Source of the DNA: Microbacterium sp. HD4P20 | GTDB lineage: Bacteria; Actinomycetota; Actinomycetes; Actinomycetales; Microbacteriaceae | Reading direction: 5' to 3' | Length of the DNA: 64,000 nucleotides | Assembly (NCBI RefSeq): GCF_019449275.2 | Contig: NZ_JAHZQZ020000012.1 | Coordinates: forward strand, 372,001 to 436,000 | Shown here: positions 31,978 through 40,165 of the stretch, in pieces | Numbering within the stretch: position 1 is the stretch's first letter | How the letters are laid out: every line of letters starts with the position of its first letter | The notes under the pieces: generated by a model | What the model saw: only the letters and a program-made list of their open reading frames with translations | Told to the model about the DNA's origin: nothing | The model's database searches: none | Translations under genes and position numbers: made by a program

Positions 31978-33696
31978 TTGCCTTTCGACGCCCCACAGGC
32001 CGAGTCTGCTCCCACGCGCAGATCGAGTCGGACCTCCGCTGCGCCCGTCCAGGCGACGACGACTGAGGTCGCCGCGGCGTCGCGTGCGGCGGCTCGACGT
32101 CAGGCAAGCGCAGGTCAGGCACGGCCGGCGGTCGTGTGGGGCCGCACCGTCACGCAGGCCGTCGCTGCCGCAGCCGCCTCGGTCACGACTTCGGCCACCG
32201 AGACTGCCATCGCGGAAACTGCGGCAGCGCAGACTGCGACCACCGAAACCTCGGCGCCGTACGCTCCGGTCGCGGAGCCCACGGTCGCGGAGCCCACGGT
32301 CGCGGAGCCCACGGCCGCGGAGCCCACGGTCGCGGAGCCCACGCTCGCCGACGCCCCGCAGGCGGGCGTCCCCGCGGCCGGCGACGCGAGCCTGGCGACA
32401 CCGACGCTCGAGGTCGCGGCGGCCATTGCCGCGGCGATGCACTCGCCGGTCTCGGCCTCCGATGCGCCTCTCAGCAGGCGCGCGCGTCGCGCGACGCTGA
32501 GCGCATCGCAGCCGATTCCCGTGCCGGTGATCGCGAACGAGGTTCCGGCTGAGCCAGATCGGCCGATGGCGTCCTTCCGCCAGGAGCTTCGGACCCCCGA
32601 GGCCCCCGCGCCCCTGATGGAGTCCGTCCTCGCCCCGGCGGAGCCTTTCGAACTTCTGGAGCCGGCCGCCGACGCCCAGCCGGCCGCCGACGCCCCGCCG
32701 GCCGCCGACGCCGCGCCGGCCGACAGCGCGCCGGCCGCCGAGGCGACTGAAGCGCCCGAGACCGCGAGCGAGTCGACCGCACGGCCCACGGCATCCGGGG
32801 TCGATGAGTTCGAGGCCGCGGCGCGCCTCTTCTCTTTCACCGGCGAGACGCCGGTGCAGGGTCCTGCCGCCGCCCCGGAGGCGACGGAGCAGCCCGCAGA
32901 CCCTCAGCGCGAGCGCGCACACACCGTTCCGCGGCGGGCCAAGACGCCGCGCGCGCCGTTGACGCGAGTCGCGACCACGTCGTTCTCGATCGGCGCTTTC
33001 GGCATCGTCGGCCTCCTCACGGTCGGGTTGACGACCCCGTCCCAGGCCGTGGCGGCGGCCAGTGGTGCGGATGCCTCGTTGTCGGTCGTCGCCCCCGCCG
33101 ACGGATCCGTGACCGAGGTCGACGAGGACGAGATCCAGGCGTACGTCGCTCCGGCGACCGTCCAGCCCGACGCGCTCGACCGCACCGAGCAGTACGGAAC
33201 GACGACGACGGCAGAACTCGCCTCGGAAGCCGGCATCCGGAACTTCTCGAACCTGTTCCACAACGACCCGAATTCCAACATCCAATGGCCCTTCGCCGTG
33301 GGTGTGACCATGTCGTACGGGTTCGGGATGCGCTCCGGTCGCATGCACGAAGGCATCGACTTCACCCCGGGCGCCGGCTCGCCGATCCAGGCGATCGCCG
33401 ACGGCACCGTGCGGGTCGCCTCCGAGGCAGGTGGCGCGTACGGCGTGCACGTGATCATCGACCACATGGTCGACGGTCAGCTCGTCTCGAGCCACTACGC
33501 CCACATGCAGTACGGCTCGATGCAGGTCACCGCCGGCCAGCACGTGACGGTGGGCACCGTGCTCGGTCGCACCGGCAACACCGGACGCTCATATGGGGCC
33601 CACACCCACTTCGAGATCCTGATGAACGGCACCACGCCGATCGACCCGATGCCTTGGCTGCGTGAGCACACGGACGGCACCCACGTCGTGGGTTGA
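31978..33696 (+). CDS. M23 family peptidase with long Ala/Pro-rich stalk
   Basis: A 572-residue cell-wall peptidase-like protein. Residues 1-335 are low-complexity Ala/Pro/Glu/Thr, including five VAEPT repeats. One membrane segment (about residues 337-362, IGAFGIVGLLTVGLTTPSQA) anchors it. The C-terminal LytM/M23 domain has the zinc motifs HEGID (His457, Asp461) and HTHFE (His542, His544), so it should be active on peptidoglycan crosslinks. The start TTG 31978 is the only start codon near the beginning of the open frame and has no clear ribosome site, so the N-terminus is uncertain. It is followed by tRNA genes. Confidence 0.85.
   Translation: MPFDAPQAESAPTRRSSRTSAAPVQATTTEVAAASRAAARRQASAGQARPAVVWGRTVTQAVAAAAASVTTSATETAIAETAAAQTATTETSAPYAPVAEPTVAEPTVAEPTAAEPTVAEPTLADAPQAGVPAAGDASLATPTLEVAAAIAAAMHSPVSASDAPLSRRARRATLSASQPIPVPVIANEVPAEPDRPMASFRQELRTPEAPAPLMESVLAPAEPFELLEPAADAQPAADAPPAADAAPADSAPAAEATEAPETASESTARPTASGVDEFEAAARLFSFTGETPVQGPAAAPEATEQPADPQRERAHTVPRRAKTPRAPLTRVATTSFSIGAFGIVGLLTVGLTTPSQAVAAASGADASLSVVAPADGSVTEVDEDEIQAYVAPATVQPDALDRTEQYGTTTTAELASEAGIRNFSNLFHNDPNSNIQWPFAVGVTMSYGFGMRSGRMHEGIDFTPGAGSPIQAIADGTVRVASEAGGAYGVHVIIDHMVDGQLVSSHYAHMQYGSMQVTAGQHVTVGTVLGRTGNTGRSYGAHTHFEILMNGTTPIDPMPWLREHTDGTHVVG
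32269..32343 (+). repeat. Five 15-bp repeats inside the M23 gene
   Basis: The unit GTCGCGGAGCCCACG occurs five times in frame (fourth copy GCCGCG) and encodes the VAEPT repeats of the stalk. It is a likely site of copy-number variation between strains. Confidence 0.9.
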
Positions 33697-33759
33697 TGCG
33701 ATTCTGGAGGATGCTGCGGCTCTGGTATTCTCTTCTAGTTGCCTGCTCGCAGGCAGCAC

Positions 33760-33833
33760 GCCCCGATAGCTCAGTGGCAGAGCACTTCCATGGTAAGGAA
33801 GGGGTCGTCAGTTCAATCCTGACTCGGGGCTCG
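33760..33833 (+). tRNA. tRNA-Thr (anticodon GGT)
   Basis: The acceptor GCCCCGA pairs with TCGGGGC. The anticodon stem-loop is CTTCC-ATGGTAA-GGAAG and the T arm GTCAGTTCAATCCTGAC. A -10-like TATTCT lies about 30 bases upstream. Confidence 0.95.
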
Positions 33834-33868
33834 CAAGCATTCGAATCTCGACCGTCCGGATGCCTCGC

Positions 33869-33942
33869 GGCAGGGTAGCTCAGTTGGTGAGAGCGCACGA
33901 CTCATAATCGTGAGGTCGCGGGTTCAAGCCCCGCTCCTGCTA
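33869..33942 (+). tRNA. tRNA-Met (anticodon CAT)
   Basis: The acceptor GGCAGGG pairs with TCCTGCT (G:U at both ends). The anticodon stem-loop is CACGA-CTCATAA-TCGTG and the T arm GCGGGTTCAAGCCCCGC. The elongator type is likely; a lysidine-modified tRNA-Ile cannot be excluded from sequence alone. It lies 35 bases after tRNA-Thr and is probably co-transcribed. Confidence 0.93.
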
Positions 33943-33947
33943 CGGAT

Positions 33948-33982
33948 AGCCCCGGAATCTCGCCGATTCTCCGGGGCTTTCT
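33948..33982 (+). terminator. Terminator after the tRNA pair
   Basis: AGCCCCGG (33948-33955) pairs with CCGGGGCT (33971-33978), followed by TTTC. It separates the tRNAs from the convergent MmgE/PrpD gene. Confidence 0.75.
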
Positions 33983-33993
33983 GCATCCCCGGT

Positions 33994-35376
33994 CTAGAAC
34001 GGCAGAAGCGTCCGCTCCATCGCGCGGAAGAGCTCGCCGTACCCGGCCTGCCGTTCGAGGGTCGCGGTGAAGTCGACGACGACATCCTGCGCCGCGGCGG
34101 AGATATGCGAGTCGGCCGTGCGTCGGAACTTGCGTTCGAAGTCCGCGTCGGTCATCGGGGTCTCCACCGAGCCTGGCCCGCTGATCACCTCTTTGCTGAT
34201 CCGCTCGCCCGATCGGAGCTTCACGGTGACACGGTTGGCGAGGTGGCGGGGGAAGAGCGCCGTCAGCGCCGTATCCTCTTCGACGGTCGTCGTGTCCATC
34301 AGGATTCGCACGCGCGGGTCACGGATCTTCTCGGCGGAGTACGAACCCAGGTCGATGTCGCCGTCGATGAGAGCGCGCGCCACGTTGTACGCCAGGCTGT
34401 GGTCGGCGGTCTCGCGGGTGGCGGGCTGCCACTTCGCTGCATCCGCGAGAACCCGACGGTTGAACTCCGACGTCTCGATCAGGATGCTCTCGATGTCGTC
34501 GAGATGAGGGATGCTGGGTCTCAACCCGATCGCGGCCCACACGGCGGTGTGCAACTCCCCATTCGTGGGAAATGTCTTGGTGAGCGATCTCATGATCGCG
34601 AAGTCGCCGTTTTCACACGTTCCGAATGCGTCGACGTCCAGCTCGAACCGACCGGACACTTGCGCGAAGAAGCCTGCGTCGCCCTCGAAGATCGGCGATG
34701 GGCCGGTCATGCCGTAGGAGGCGAGCTGGGCGGCGAAGACCGCGTTGCGTGCGGCGTTCGCTGCGGAGCATCCCTTCCAATCCGAAAGCGCACCGGTGCG
34801 CACCTGGCGCATCGAGACGTGCCCGCTCAGTGCGAGGTTGATGGCGTGCTCGGCTTGCGTCTGGTCGAGCATCAACAGTCGTGCCGCCGCGGCGGCCACG
34901 GCGACGTTGACGTAGTTGACGTGGTCCCAGCCGCGCTTGTTCAGGCCGGCGGCGTCTTGGAGGCGCATCTGCACCTCGTACGCCACGACGATCGCCGCGA
35001 CAAGTTCGGCCCCCGGCAAGGACTGCGCCTCTGCCAGCGCCAGGCAGGCCGGAATGCTGTCGCTCGGGTGTCCGGGCTCGCGGGCCATGTAGCCGTCGTT
35101 GTAGTCCAGGAACCGCACCATCACCCCGTTGGTGAACGCCGCGAGATCGGGGGTGGTCTGCATTCGGGTGCCGAGGATCGTCGACCCGGGCACGGGAACG
35201 GCGCGGGCGACCGCGATCGCGGCGTCGACGGGAGGAGCGTCGTACGCGCCAACAGCGCAGGCCAGGCTGTCGAGGAGCCGCTGCCGCACGCAGGCGACCA
35301 CCTCGGTGGGCAGGTCATCCGCCGAAGATCCGAGCGCATACCGCGCCAGGCGCGAGGCGATGGGCTCAGATGTCAT
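33994..35376 (-). CDS. MmgE/PrpD family protein
   Basis: A 460-residue member of the family that includes 2-methylcitrate dehydratase, cis-aconitate decarboxylase and iminodisuccinate epimerase. Family traits are DSLACAVGAYDAP near the N-terminus, FLDYNDGYMAREPGHPSDSI with the conserved Asp/His-rich stretch, the DWKGCSAANAARNAVFAAQL segment, and KTFPTNGELHTAVWAA. Start 35376 gives MTSEPIASRLARYAL as in family members. It is the last gene of the AtuA-DUF4387-PrpD operon under GntR control. The substrate is probably a branched or tricarboxylic acid, but this is inference. Confidence 0.88.
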   Translation of the reverse strand: MTSEPIASRLARYALGSSADDLPTEVVACVRQRLLDSLACAVGAYDAPPVDAAIAVARAVPVPGSTILGTRMQTTPDLAAFTNGVMVRFLDYNDGYMAREPGHPSDSIPACLALAEAQSLPGAELVAAIVVAYEVQMRLQDAAGLNKRGWDHVNYVNVAVAAAAARLLMLDQTQAEHAINLALSGHVSMRQVRTGALSDWKGCSAANAARNAVFAAQLASYGMTGPSPIFEGDAGFFAQVSGRFELDVDAFGTCENGDFAIMRSLTKTFPTNGELHTAVWAAIGLRPSIPHLDDIESILIETSEFNRRVLADAAKWQPATRETADHSLAYNVARALIDGDIDLGSYSAEKIRDPRVRILMDTTTVEEDTALTALFPRHLANRVTVKLRSGERISKEVISGPGSVETPMTDADFERKFRRTADSHISAAAQDVVVDFTATLERQAGYGELFRAMERTLLPF

Positions 35377-35454
35377 CGTTCGCTCTTCGGATGTGTCCGG
35401 CGCGATTTCCCGAGCCGACGGCGATCGAATCTGTCTCGGCATCCGTCGTCACGG

Positions 35455-35799
35455 TCACGTCGTCTCGAAGCTCGGGATCTCGATCGCCGCGAGCAGCACA
35501 TGCTGCTGCCCCGAATGCATGTCGCGGTCGGCGAAGCTGCCCTGCACGACGGGCCGGGGGAACGAGATCTTGATCGCTCGCAGCAGCGGCATCGGAAACA
35601 CTTGAACCTTCGCTGGATCGGTGCGGTAGAGCGCCGCGATCAGCGCAGGGTCGACGACGTCGGATGCTCGTACCCTGTCGAAGACCTCATCGGTCGGCAG
35701 GAACACGTCGAGGGTCAGCCAGAAGGGACCGGCGTTCTTGGCGCGTACGAGGTCGGCGACGTCGTCGAGGGTCTGGCTGGCTGCGGTCTGCTCAGACAC
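35455..35799 (-). CDS. DUF4387 family protein
   Basis: A 114-residue protein matching DUF4387 (DVADLVRAKNAGPFWLTLDV, then DRDMHSGQQHVLLAAIEIP). It overlaps the end of the AtuA-like gene by 8 bases, so the two are translationally coupled. The repeated pairing of DUF4387 and AtuA-like proteins suggests a small and a large subunit of one enzyme. Its biochemical role is not known. Confidence 0.85.
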   Translation of the reverse strand: MSEQTAASQTLDDVADLVRAKNAGPFWLTLDVFLPTDEVFDRVRASDVVDPALIAALYRTDPAKVQVFPMPLLRAIKISFPRPVVQGSFADRDMHSGQQHVLLAAIEIPSFETT

Positions 35800-37207
35800 G
35801 AGGAGCCACCTCCTGGTACTCGGTGCGGAACAGCTCGCTCTCGTCGTCGACGGCGATCGTATGCTGCAGAACGAACTCGTAGGTGGCGCCCCGCTCCATC
35901 TCGGCCGGCGAGGTCGCGAACGCGAAGCTCGGCAGGTGGGTCATGCCTTCCAAAGGAAGGTGGAGCATGAGCGGGTTGGCGATCTTCGCGATAGCGGTCG
36001 CGGTCACCTGGTCGGCCGCACGGGAGCGGAACAGCACACCGACCTCGCGTGGCGGCTCGCCGCCGGGTTCGAGGTCGCCCAGTACGGCGTTGTGGCCGTA
36101 GGCGCGCAGTTCGGCATCGTACTCGCTGCGTTCGAGACCGAGGTGCTTGCGCACACGGCGGTGCAGTTCGCCCTCGAACCGCGCCAGCCAGGCATCCATC
36201 TGCTCGAGGATGTGCGGATCGCGGATGCCGACCAGCGACACCGTCTCGTATCCGCCGAGCGCGGCGCCCTCGAGTTTGATCGTCGCCTGGGCCGCCTCTT
36301 CGAAGATCGAGCCCTCCACGCGGGTGACCCGATCGTCCACCGCGGTGTAGACCGCGGCGCTCGTGTCGAGGGTGCCGCTGGGCTCGCGGAGGCGGAAGGG
36401 GTCCGCGCTCTCGTACAGCATGTGAGCGGCGACCGTCATGGGCGTGGCGGCGGACGCGTCGTCGAGCGGGTGGATGCTGAAGCCGGCGTCGTCGATCTCG
36501 ACGAGCACTCCGCCGCCGAGCGGATCGGTCGTGCACTGGCTGCCGCACTCCACGGTCTTGGCCGCGTGCCACGTCGGACCTGGGGCGATGCCACGCCCGA
36601 GCGCGATGCCGGCGACGGATGCGGTGTCGGTTGCGCGCCCCGTGAGCACCAGGTCGGCCCCCGCCGCGAGCGCCGCGGCGATCGGCGCATGCCCCATGAG
36701 GCCGACGATGTGCTCGCAGCGCTCGACGGTTTCGGCCGTGAGCGGTCCTGCCGGTTCGAGCGGCGCGACGCGGTCGGCGGTGACGGCGTCGAGGACTGTG
36801 TCGTGGGCGAGCTCGCTGTAGATCCTCGCCATCGTGAAGCTCAAGGTCTCCTCGTCGGCGATCTCCTCCGCGATCCCGGCGACCCAATCGACGCCGGAAT
36901 CGGTGCCCGAAGTGCCGCATGTCGTGACGACGACGGGGATCCCCGCCTGTTGTGCGGCGACGATGATCGTTCGCAGATCGCTCTTGAGCGACCCGCGGGA
37001 CGTCTTGGCCACGCCTGCACCCAGGTAATGCGGCCCGGAGTCGGTGGAGCCGCCGTCCACGGCGATCGCGTCGGCGCCGAGCGAGATTCCGCGCGCCACC
37101 GGTTCCTCGCTGATGCCGCCGCCGAGCATGCCGATGGGGAAGATGATCCGGACCGAGTCGCCTACTTGCGATCGCGGTCCGTTGGTCACATCAGTGCGTG
37201 AAGTCAT
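35792..37207 (-). CDS. AtuA-like (DUF1446) acyl-metabolism protein
   Basis: A 471-residue protein of the acyclic terpene utilisation AtuA family. Signatures include ADAIAVDGGSTDSGPHYLGA, VVTTCGTSGTDSGVDWV, LVLTGRATDTASVAGIALG and ECGSQCTTDPLGGG. Start 37207 is preferred to ATG 37216 because AGAAGGG then lies 9 bases away instead of touching the codon. It is the first gene of the operon with DUF4387 and PrpD, with a 16-bp palindrome 27 bases ahead. AtuA is needed for citronellol/geraniol use in Pseudomonas, but its reaction is unproven and terpenes need not be the substrate here. Confidence 0.85.
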   Translation of the reverse strand: MTSRTDVTNGPRSQVGDSVRIIFPIGMLGGGISEEPVARGISLGADAIAVDGGSTDSGPHYLGAGVAKTSRGSLKSDLRTIIVAAQQAGIPVVVTTCGTSGTDSGVDWVAGIAEEIADEETLSFTMARIYSELAHDTVLDAVTADRVAPLEPAGPLTAETVERCEHIVGLMGHAPIAAALAAGADLVLTGRATDTASVAGIALGRGIAPGPTWHAAKTVECGSQCTTDPLGGGVLVEIDDAGFSIHPLDDASAATPMTVAAHMLYESADPFRLREPSGTLDTSAAVYTAVDDRVTRVEGSIFEEAAQATIKLEGAALGGYETVSLVGIRDPHILEQMDAWLARFEGELHRRVRKHLGLERSEYDAELRAYGHNAVLGDLEPGGEPPREVGVLFRSRAADQVTATAIAKIANPLMLHLPLEGMTHLPSFAFATSPAEMERGATYEFVLQHTIAVDDESELFRTEYQEVAPRV

Positions 37208-37233
37208 AGAGGCCATCCCTTCTGGAGCAATCT

Positions 37234-37249
37234 ATTTGCTATAGCAAAT
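37234..37249. promoter_or_regulatory. GntR operator, copy 1
   Basis: ATTTGCTATAGCAAAT is a perfect 16-bp palindrome between the divergent atuA-like and gntR genes. It recurs with one central change at 38785-38800. Confidence 0.8.
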
Positions 37250-37327
37250 TGTGTCAAGCGCGTCATTCCCCATAGTCGACGGCGACTCCGAGTACCGTGA
37301 AGAGATGCCGACCGGGATCGAGATTTC

Positions 37328-37993
37328 ATGAGCCACGACGTCGTGTTGCCACAGGTCGCGCGCGCCGGTGTCCTGTCGGAACAGGTCTATCGGTCGCTGC
37401 GCGAGAGCATCGCCGACGGCCGGCTCGTGCCGGGCAGCCGGATCACTGAACGCCAGTTGGCGGCTGCTCTCGATGTCAGCCCCACGCCGGTACGCGAGGC
37501 GCTCGGCAAGCTCGAGCACGAGGGACTTGTCGAGCGGGTGGGCGCCCGTCGGCTGCAAGTCGTGGATCACCCGACCGAGACCCTTCACGAGCTGATGGAG
37601 GTCGAAGTCATGCTCCGCGGCGCCGAGGCCCGCTTCGCGGCACGCAAGATCACCCCCGAGGCAATCGAGCGGATGCGTGGGTACATCGATGAGCTGGTCG
37701 CCGCCGGTGACGCGCTCACATTGGAGCAGCAGTTCGAGATGGCCCAGCTCTTCGACGCCGAGATCATCCGCGCCGCGGCGAACCCCGCGTTGCGAAGCCT
37801 CATCGAGAGCTATGCGATCTACGGCACCGACCACCGCCTCAGCCGAGCGGCCGAGGATGCGAGGGACCCCGGATGGGTCGAGAGCCGGATCGCGGGCCAT
37901 CGCGCAATCGTCGAGGCCCTCGCGGCGGGCGACGAAGTCGCCGCGGAGCGGGCTATGCGAGCGAACGCCCGATCGGCGATCAAGAACTTCTGA
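37328..37993 (+). CDS. GntR-family regulator (FCD/FadR type)
   Basis: A 221-residue repressor. The winged helix is residues about 14-75 (SEQVYRSLRESIADGRLVPG, then ITERQLAAALDVSPTPVREA). The all-helical FCD ligand domain follows (EVMLRGAEARFAARKITPEA ... HRAIVEALAAGDEVAAERAM), in which metal-binding Asp/His residues are usual. It is divergent from the AtuA operon with a perfect palindrome in the gap, and a second copy lies between the RraA-like and MFS genes, so both units are probably its targets. The effector should be the acid that the pathway degrades. Confidence 0.92.
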   Translation: MSHDVVLPQVARAGVLSEQVYRSLRESIADGRLVPGSRITERQLAAALDVSPTPVREALGKLEHEGLVERVGARRLQVVDHPTETLHELMEVEVMLRGAEARFAARKITPEAIERMRGYIDELVAAGDALTLEQQFEMAQLFDAEIIRAAANPALRSLIESYAIYGTDHRLSRAAEDARDPGWVESRIAGHRAIVEALAAGDEVAAERAMRANARSAIKNF

Positions 37994-38022
37994 ATTCCCT
38001 GCACTGCTCCGTTGTGGCACCT

Positions 38023-38040
38023 GCGAGCCAAGACGCTCGC
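38023..38040. terminator. Hairpin between gntR and the RraA-like gene
   Basis: GCGAGC (38023-38028) and GCTCGC (38035-38040) flank a 6-base loop in the gap between two convergent genes. It is a possible bidirectional terminator. Confidence 0.4.
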
Positions 38041-38045
38041 GACGG

Positions 38046-38738
38046 CTACCCCCCGTAGCCGCGCACCCGCTTGTACCCGTCCAAGGTGAACTCCGCGCTG
38101 GCGATGAAGTCGAGATCCCGCCGCTCGGTCGATTGGATCGCCTCGACCTCGGTCCGGATCTTGGGAAGGCTCTCCCACGGGACGGTGACGATGCCGTTCG
38201 CGTCGCCATGCAGGATGTCGCCCGTGCGGACGAGTTGGCCGTCGATGGAGACCGGATCCCCGACCTTGGACAGCTCGAAGTTGGCGTGCGAGACGACCGC
38301 GTACCGCATGAAGTAGTGGAAGCCACGAGCGCGGACCTCGGCGACATCGCGGAGCGCGCCGTCGGTGATCATCCCGATCGCGCCGAGCCGGCTGGCGAGG
38401 GTGACCATGATCTCACCCGCGTACGCGACACGGCTGGGGGTTCCGCTCGCATCCTTCATCACGATGACGACGGGGCCCTCCGTCTGGTCGAGCGTCGTCC
38501 ACAGATCCCAATAGCCCTCCTGTCGGGCCGGCCGTCCCACCGCGTTGTCCACCGTCACGGTGAGCGCGGTCCCCACCATCGTCCCCAGTTCGGGAAACGC
38601 GCACTGGATGGAACCGCCGACGTACCCGTCGCTGCGGTCCCGCAACGACAACCGCTCGAGCGCATTGGCGATCGTGGGGCTGTCGACCCGTCGCAGATAC
38701 GACAGATCCGACTCGGAAAGCGATTGTGATGAGGCCAT
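38046..38738 (-). CDS. RraA family protein (4-hydroxy-4-methyl-2-oxoglutarate aldolase-like)
   Basis: A 230-residue member of the RraA/HMG-aldolase fold. Family segments are DSPTIANALERL at the N-terminus, the IGMITDGALRDVAEVRARGF active-site stretch with the conserved Arg-Asp, and GDILHGDANGIVTVP. Members include class II aldolases/oxaloacetate decarboxylases and the RNase E inhibitor RraA. In a catabolic cluster the aldolase or decarboxylase role on a 2-oxo acid is more likely. It is divergent from the MFS gene with a GntR operator between them. Confidence 0.88.
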   Translation of the reverse strand: MASSQSLSESDLSYLRRVDSPTIANALERLSLRDRSDGYVGGSIQCAFPELGTMVGTALTVTVDNAVGRPARQEGYWDLWTTLDQTEGPVVIVMKDASGTPSRVAYAGEIMVTLASRLGAIGMITDGALRDVAEVRARGFHYFMRYAVVSHANFELSKVGDPVSIDGQLVRTGDILHGDANGIVTVPWESLPKIRTEVEAIQSTERRDLDFIASAEFTLDGYKRVRGYGG

Positions 38739-38784
38739 ATCCCTGCACTTCTCTGTGACATCGGCTCAGGTGCCGAGGTTTCCT

Positions 38785-38800
38785 ATTTGCAATAGCAAAT
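38785..38800. promoter_or_regulatory. GntR operator, copy 2
   Basis: ATTTGCAATAGCAAAT is identical to copy 1 except for one central base. It lies between the divergent RraA-like and MFS genes, 47 and 67 bases from their starts. Confidence 0.8.
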
Positions 38801-38866
38801 GATAACCTGCTCGGACTTTGCTCGAGCGCATTGCCGCGCTCGGCGCTGATCGACAATGGAGTCAAC

Positions 38867-40165
38867 GTGAACAGTGCTCGTCCCGAACGGCCCCCGCGTC
38901 GGAGCTTTCAGCTGCGTCTCGCCTTGCTCGTGGCACTGGGGGTGTTCGCGCAAGAGTCTGTATGGAACTTCCACGACGCGCAGACACCGGTGACGCTCGC
39001 CGAGTACTCCACGAGCATCGCCCTCATCGGGCTCATCATGGGGCTGGACAACATCGTCGGCATCTTCATTCAGCCGCTGATGGGGTACTTCAGCGACCGG
39101 ACGCGAAGCCGGTGGGGTCGGCGGACGCCGTTCATCGTCGTCGGAGTACCGATTGCCGCGCTGTTGTTCGTGCTGATCCCGCTGGCCCCGAGCTTTCCCA
39201 TCCTCATCGCGATCATCGTGCTGTTCTCGTTGACCGCGAACTCGTTCAAGCCGCTGACCGAGGCGCTCATCGCGGACAACCAGCTGCCCGAGCATCGCAG
39301 CAAGGCGAACGCGGTCGGGCGGTTCGCGTCGGGTCTGACGATCATCGTGTCGGCGCTGCTCAGCCTGTTCGTCGTCGACGAGAGCGTCGAACTCGCCTAT
39401 GTCATCGCGGCGGTCGTCATGGTGGCCTGCTTCGCGATCCTGCTGCTCGCGCTGCGCGAGCAGCGCACCGCGGCCTATCGCGCCGTGGTCGACGAAGACC
39501 GGGCGCTGGGTCGGGACACGACGGGACTCCTCGCGGTGTTCAAGGACATCTTCACCGACCGTGACCGCAGTCGTCTGTTCATGGTCGCCGCCGTCATCGT
39601 GACATGGGGGGCATGGGCGAGCATCCGTGCCCTGCTGAGCCTGTACGGAGTCGAGCAGCTCGGGCTCTCTCGCGGCGAGGCGGGCGGCATGACGCTGCCG
39701 GCGAGCGTCGCGTTCCTCTTGGTGATCATTCCCGTCGCGATCCTCTCCGACCGGTACGGCCGGCGGCGGATGATGCGTATCGGCATCGTCGTCTTCGCCG
39801 TCGGCGCCCTGATCGCGTTCGTCCTCAACACCTCCACGGTCGCGACGCTCGTGGGCGTCCTCATCGCGGCCGCCGGGTTCTCGGGCTTCGCCGTCAACGC
39901 CACGGTGATGCTGTGGAATCTCGCTCCCTCGCAGCGGCTCATCGGCGTCTACACCGGCATCTTCGCCGTGGCTCAGGCCATCGGCTCCTCTGTCGGCCCG
40001 GCAACCGTCGGCGCGTTGGTCGACGCGACCGACTGGAGCTTCCTCATGCTCTTCCTCGTCGCGCTCTCACTCGTCGGACTCGCCCTCACCTTCGGCGTCC
40101 GCCGCGAATACGCCCCCTCGCAGCTTGCGGAAGAGAAGTACGTGGAAGCAGAGCGCGCCGAATGA
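38867..40165 (+). CDS. MFS transporter
   Basis: A 432-residue, twelve-helix major facilitator. The loop 2-3 motif is MGYFSDRTRSRWGRRTPFIV and the equivalent loop in the second half is ILSDRYGRRRMMRIG. It resembles the SLC45-like group of sugar and organic-solute carriers. GTG 38867 is chosen because GGAG lies 5 bases upstream; TTG 38831 would add a tail without a ribosome site. It overlaps the next gene (ATGA) and probably imports the compound degraded by the GntR-controlled enzymes. Confidence 0.87.
   Translation: MNSARPERPPRRSFQLRLALLVALGVFAQESVWNFHDAQTPVTLAEYSTSIALIGLIMGLDNIVGIFIQPLMGYFSDRTRSRWGRRTPFIVVGVPIAALLFVLIPLAPSFPILIAIIVLFSLTANSFKPLTEALIADNQLPEHRSKANAVGRFASGLTIIVSALLSLFVVDESVELAYVIAAVVMVACFAILLLALREQRTAAYRAVVDEDRALGRDTTGLLAVFKDIFTDRDRSRLFMVAAVIVTWGAWASIRALLSLYGVEQLGLSRGEAGGMTLPASVAFLLVIIPVAILSDRYGRRRMMRIGIVVFAVGALIAFVLNTSTVATLVGVLIAAAGFSGFAVNATVMLWNLAPSQRLIGVYTGIFAVAQAIGSSVGPATVGALVDATDWSFLMLFLVALSLVGLALTFGVRREYAPSQLAEEKYVEAERAE

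Noticed and set aside
33869-33942. tRNA-Met as integration site of a genomic island
   Set aside because: No integrase gene and no second copy of the tRNA 3' end was found toward 47.4 kb.
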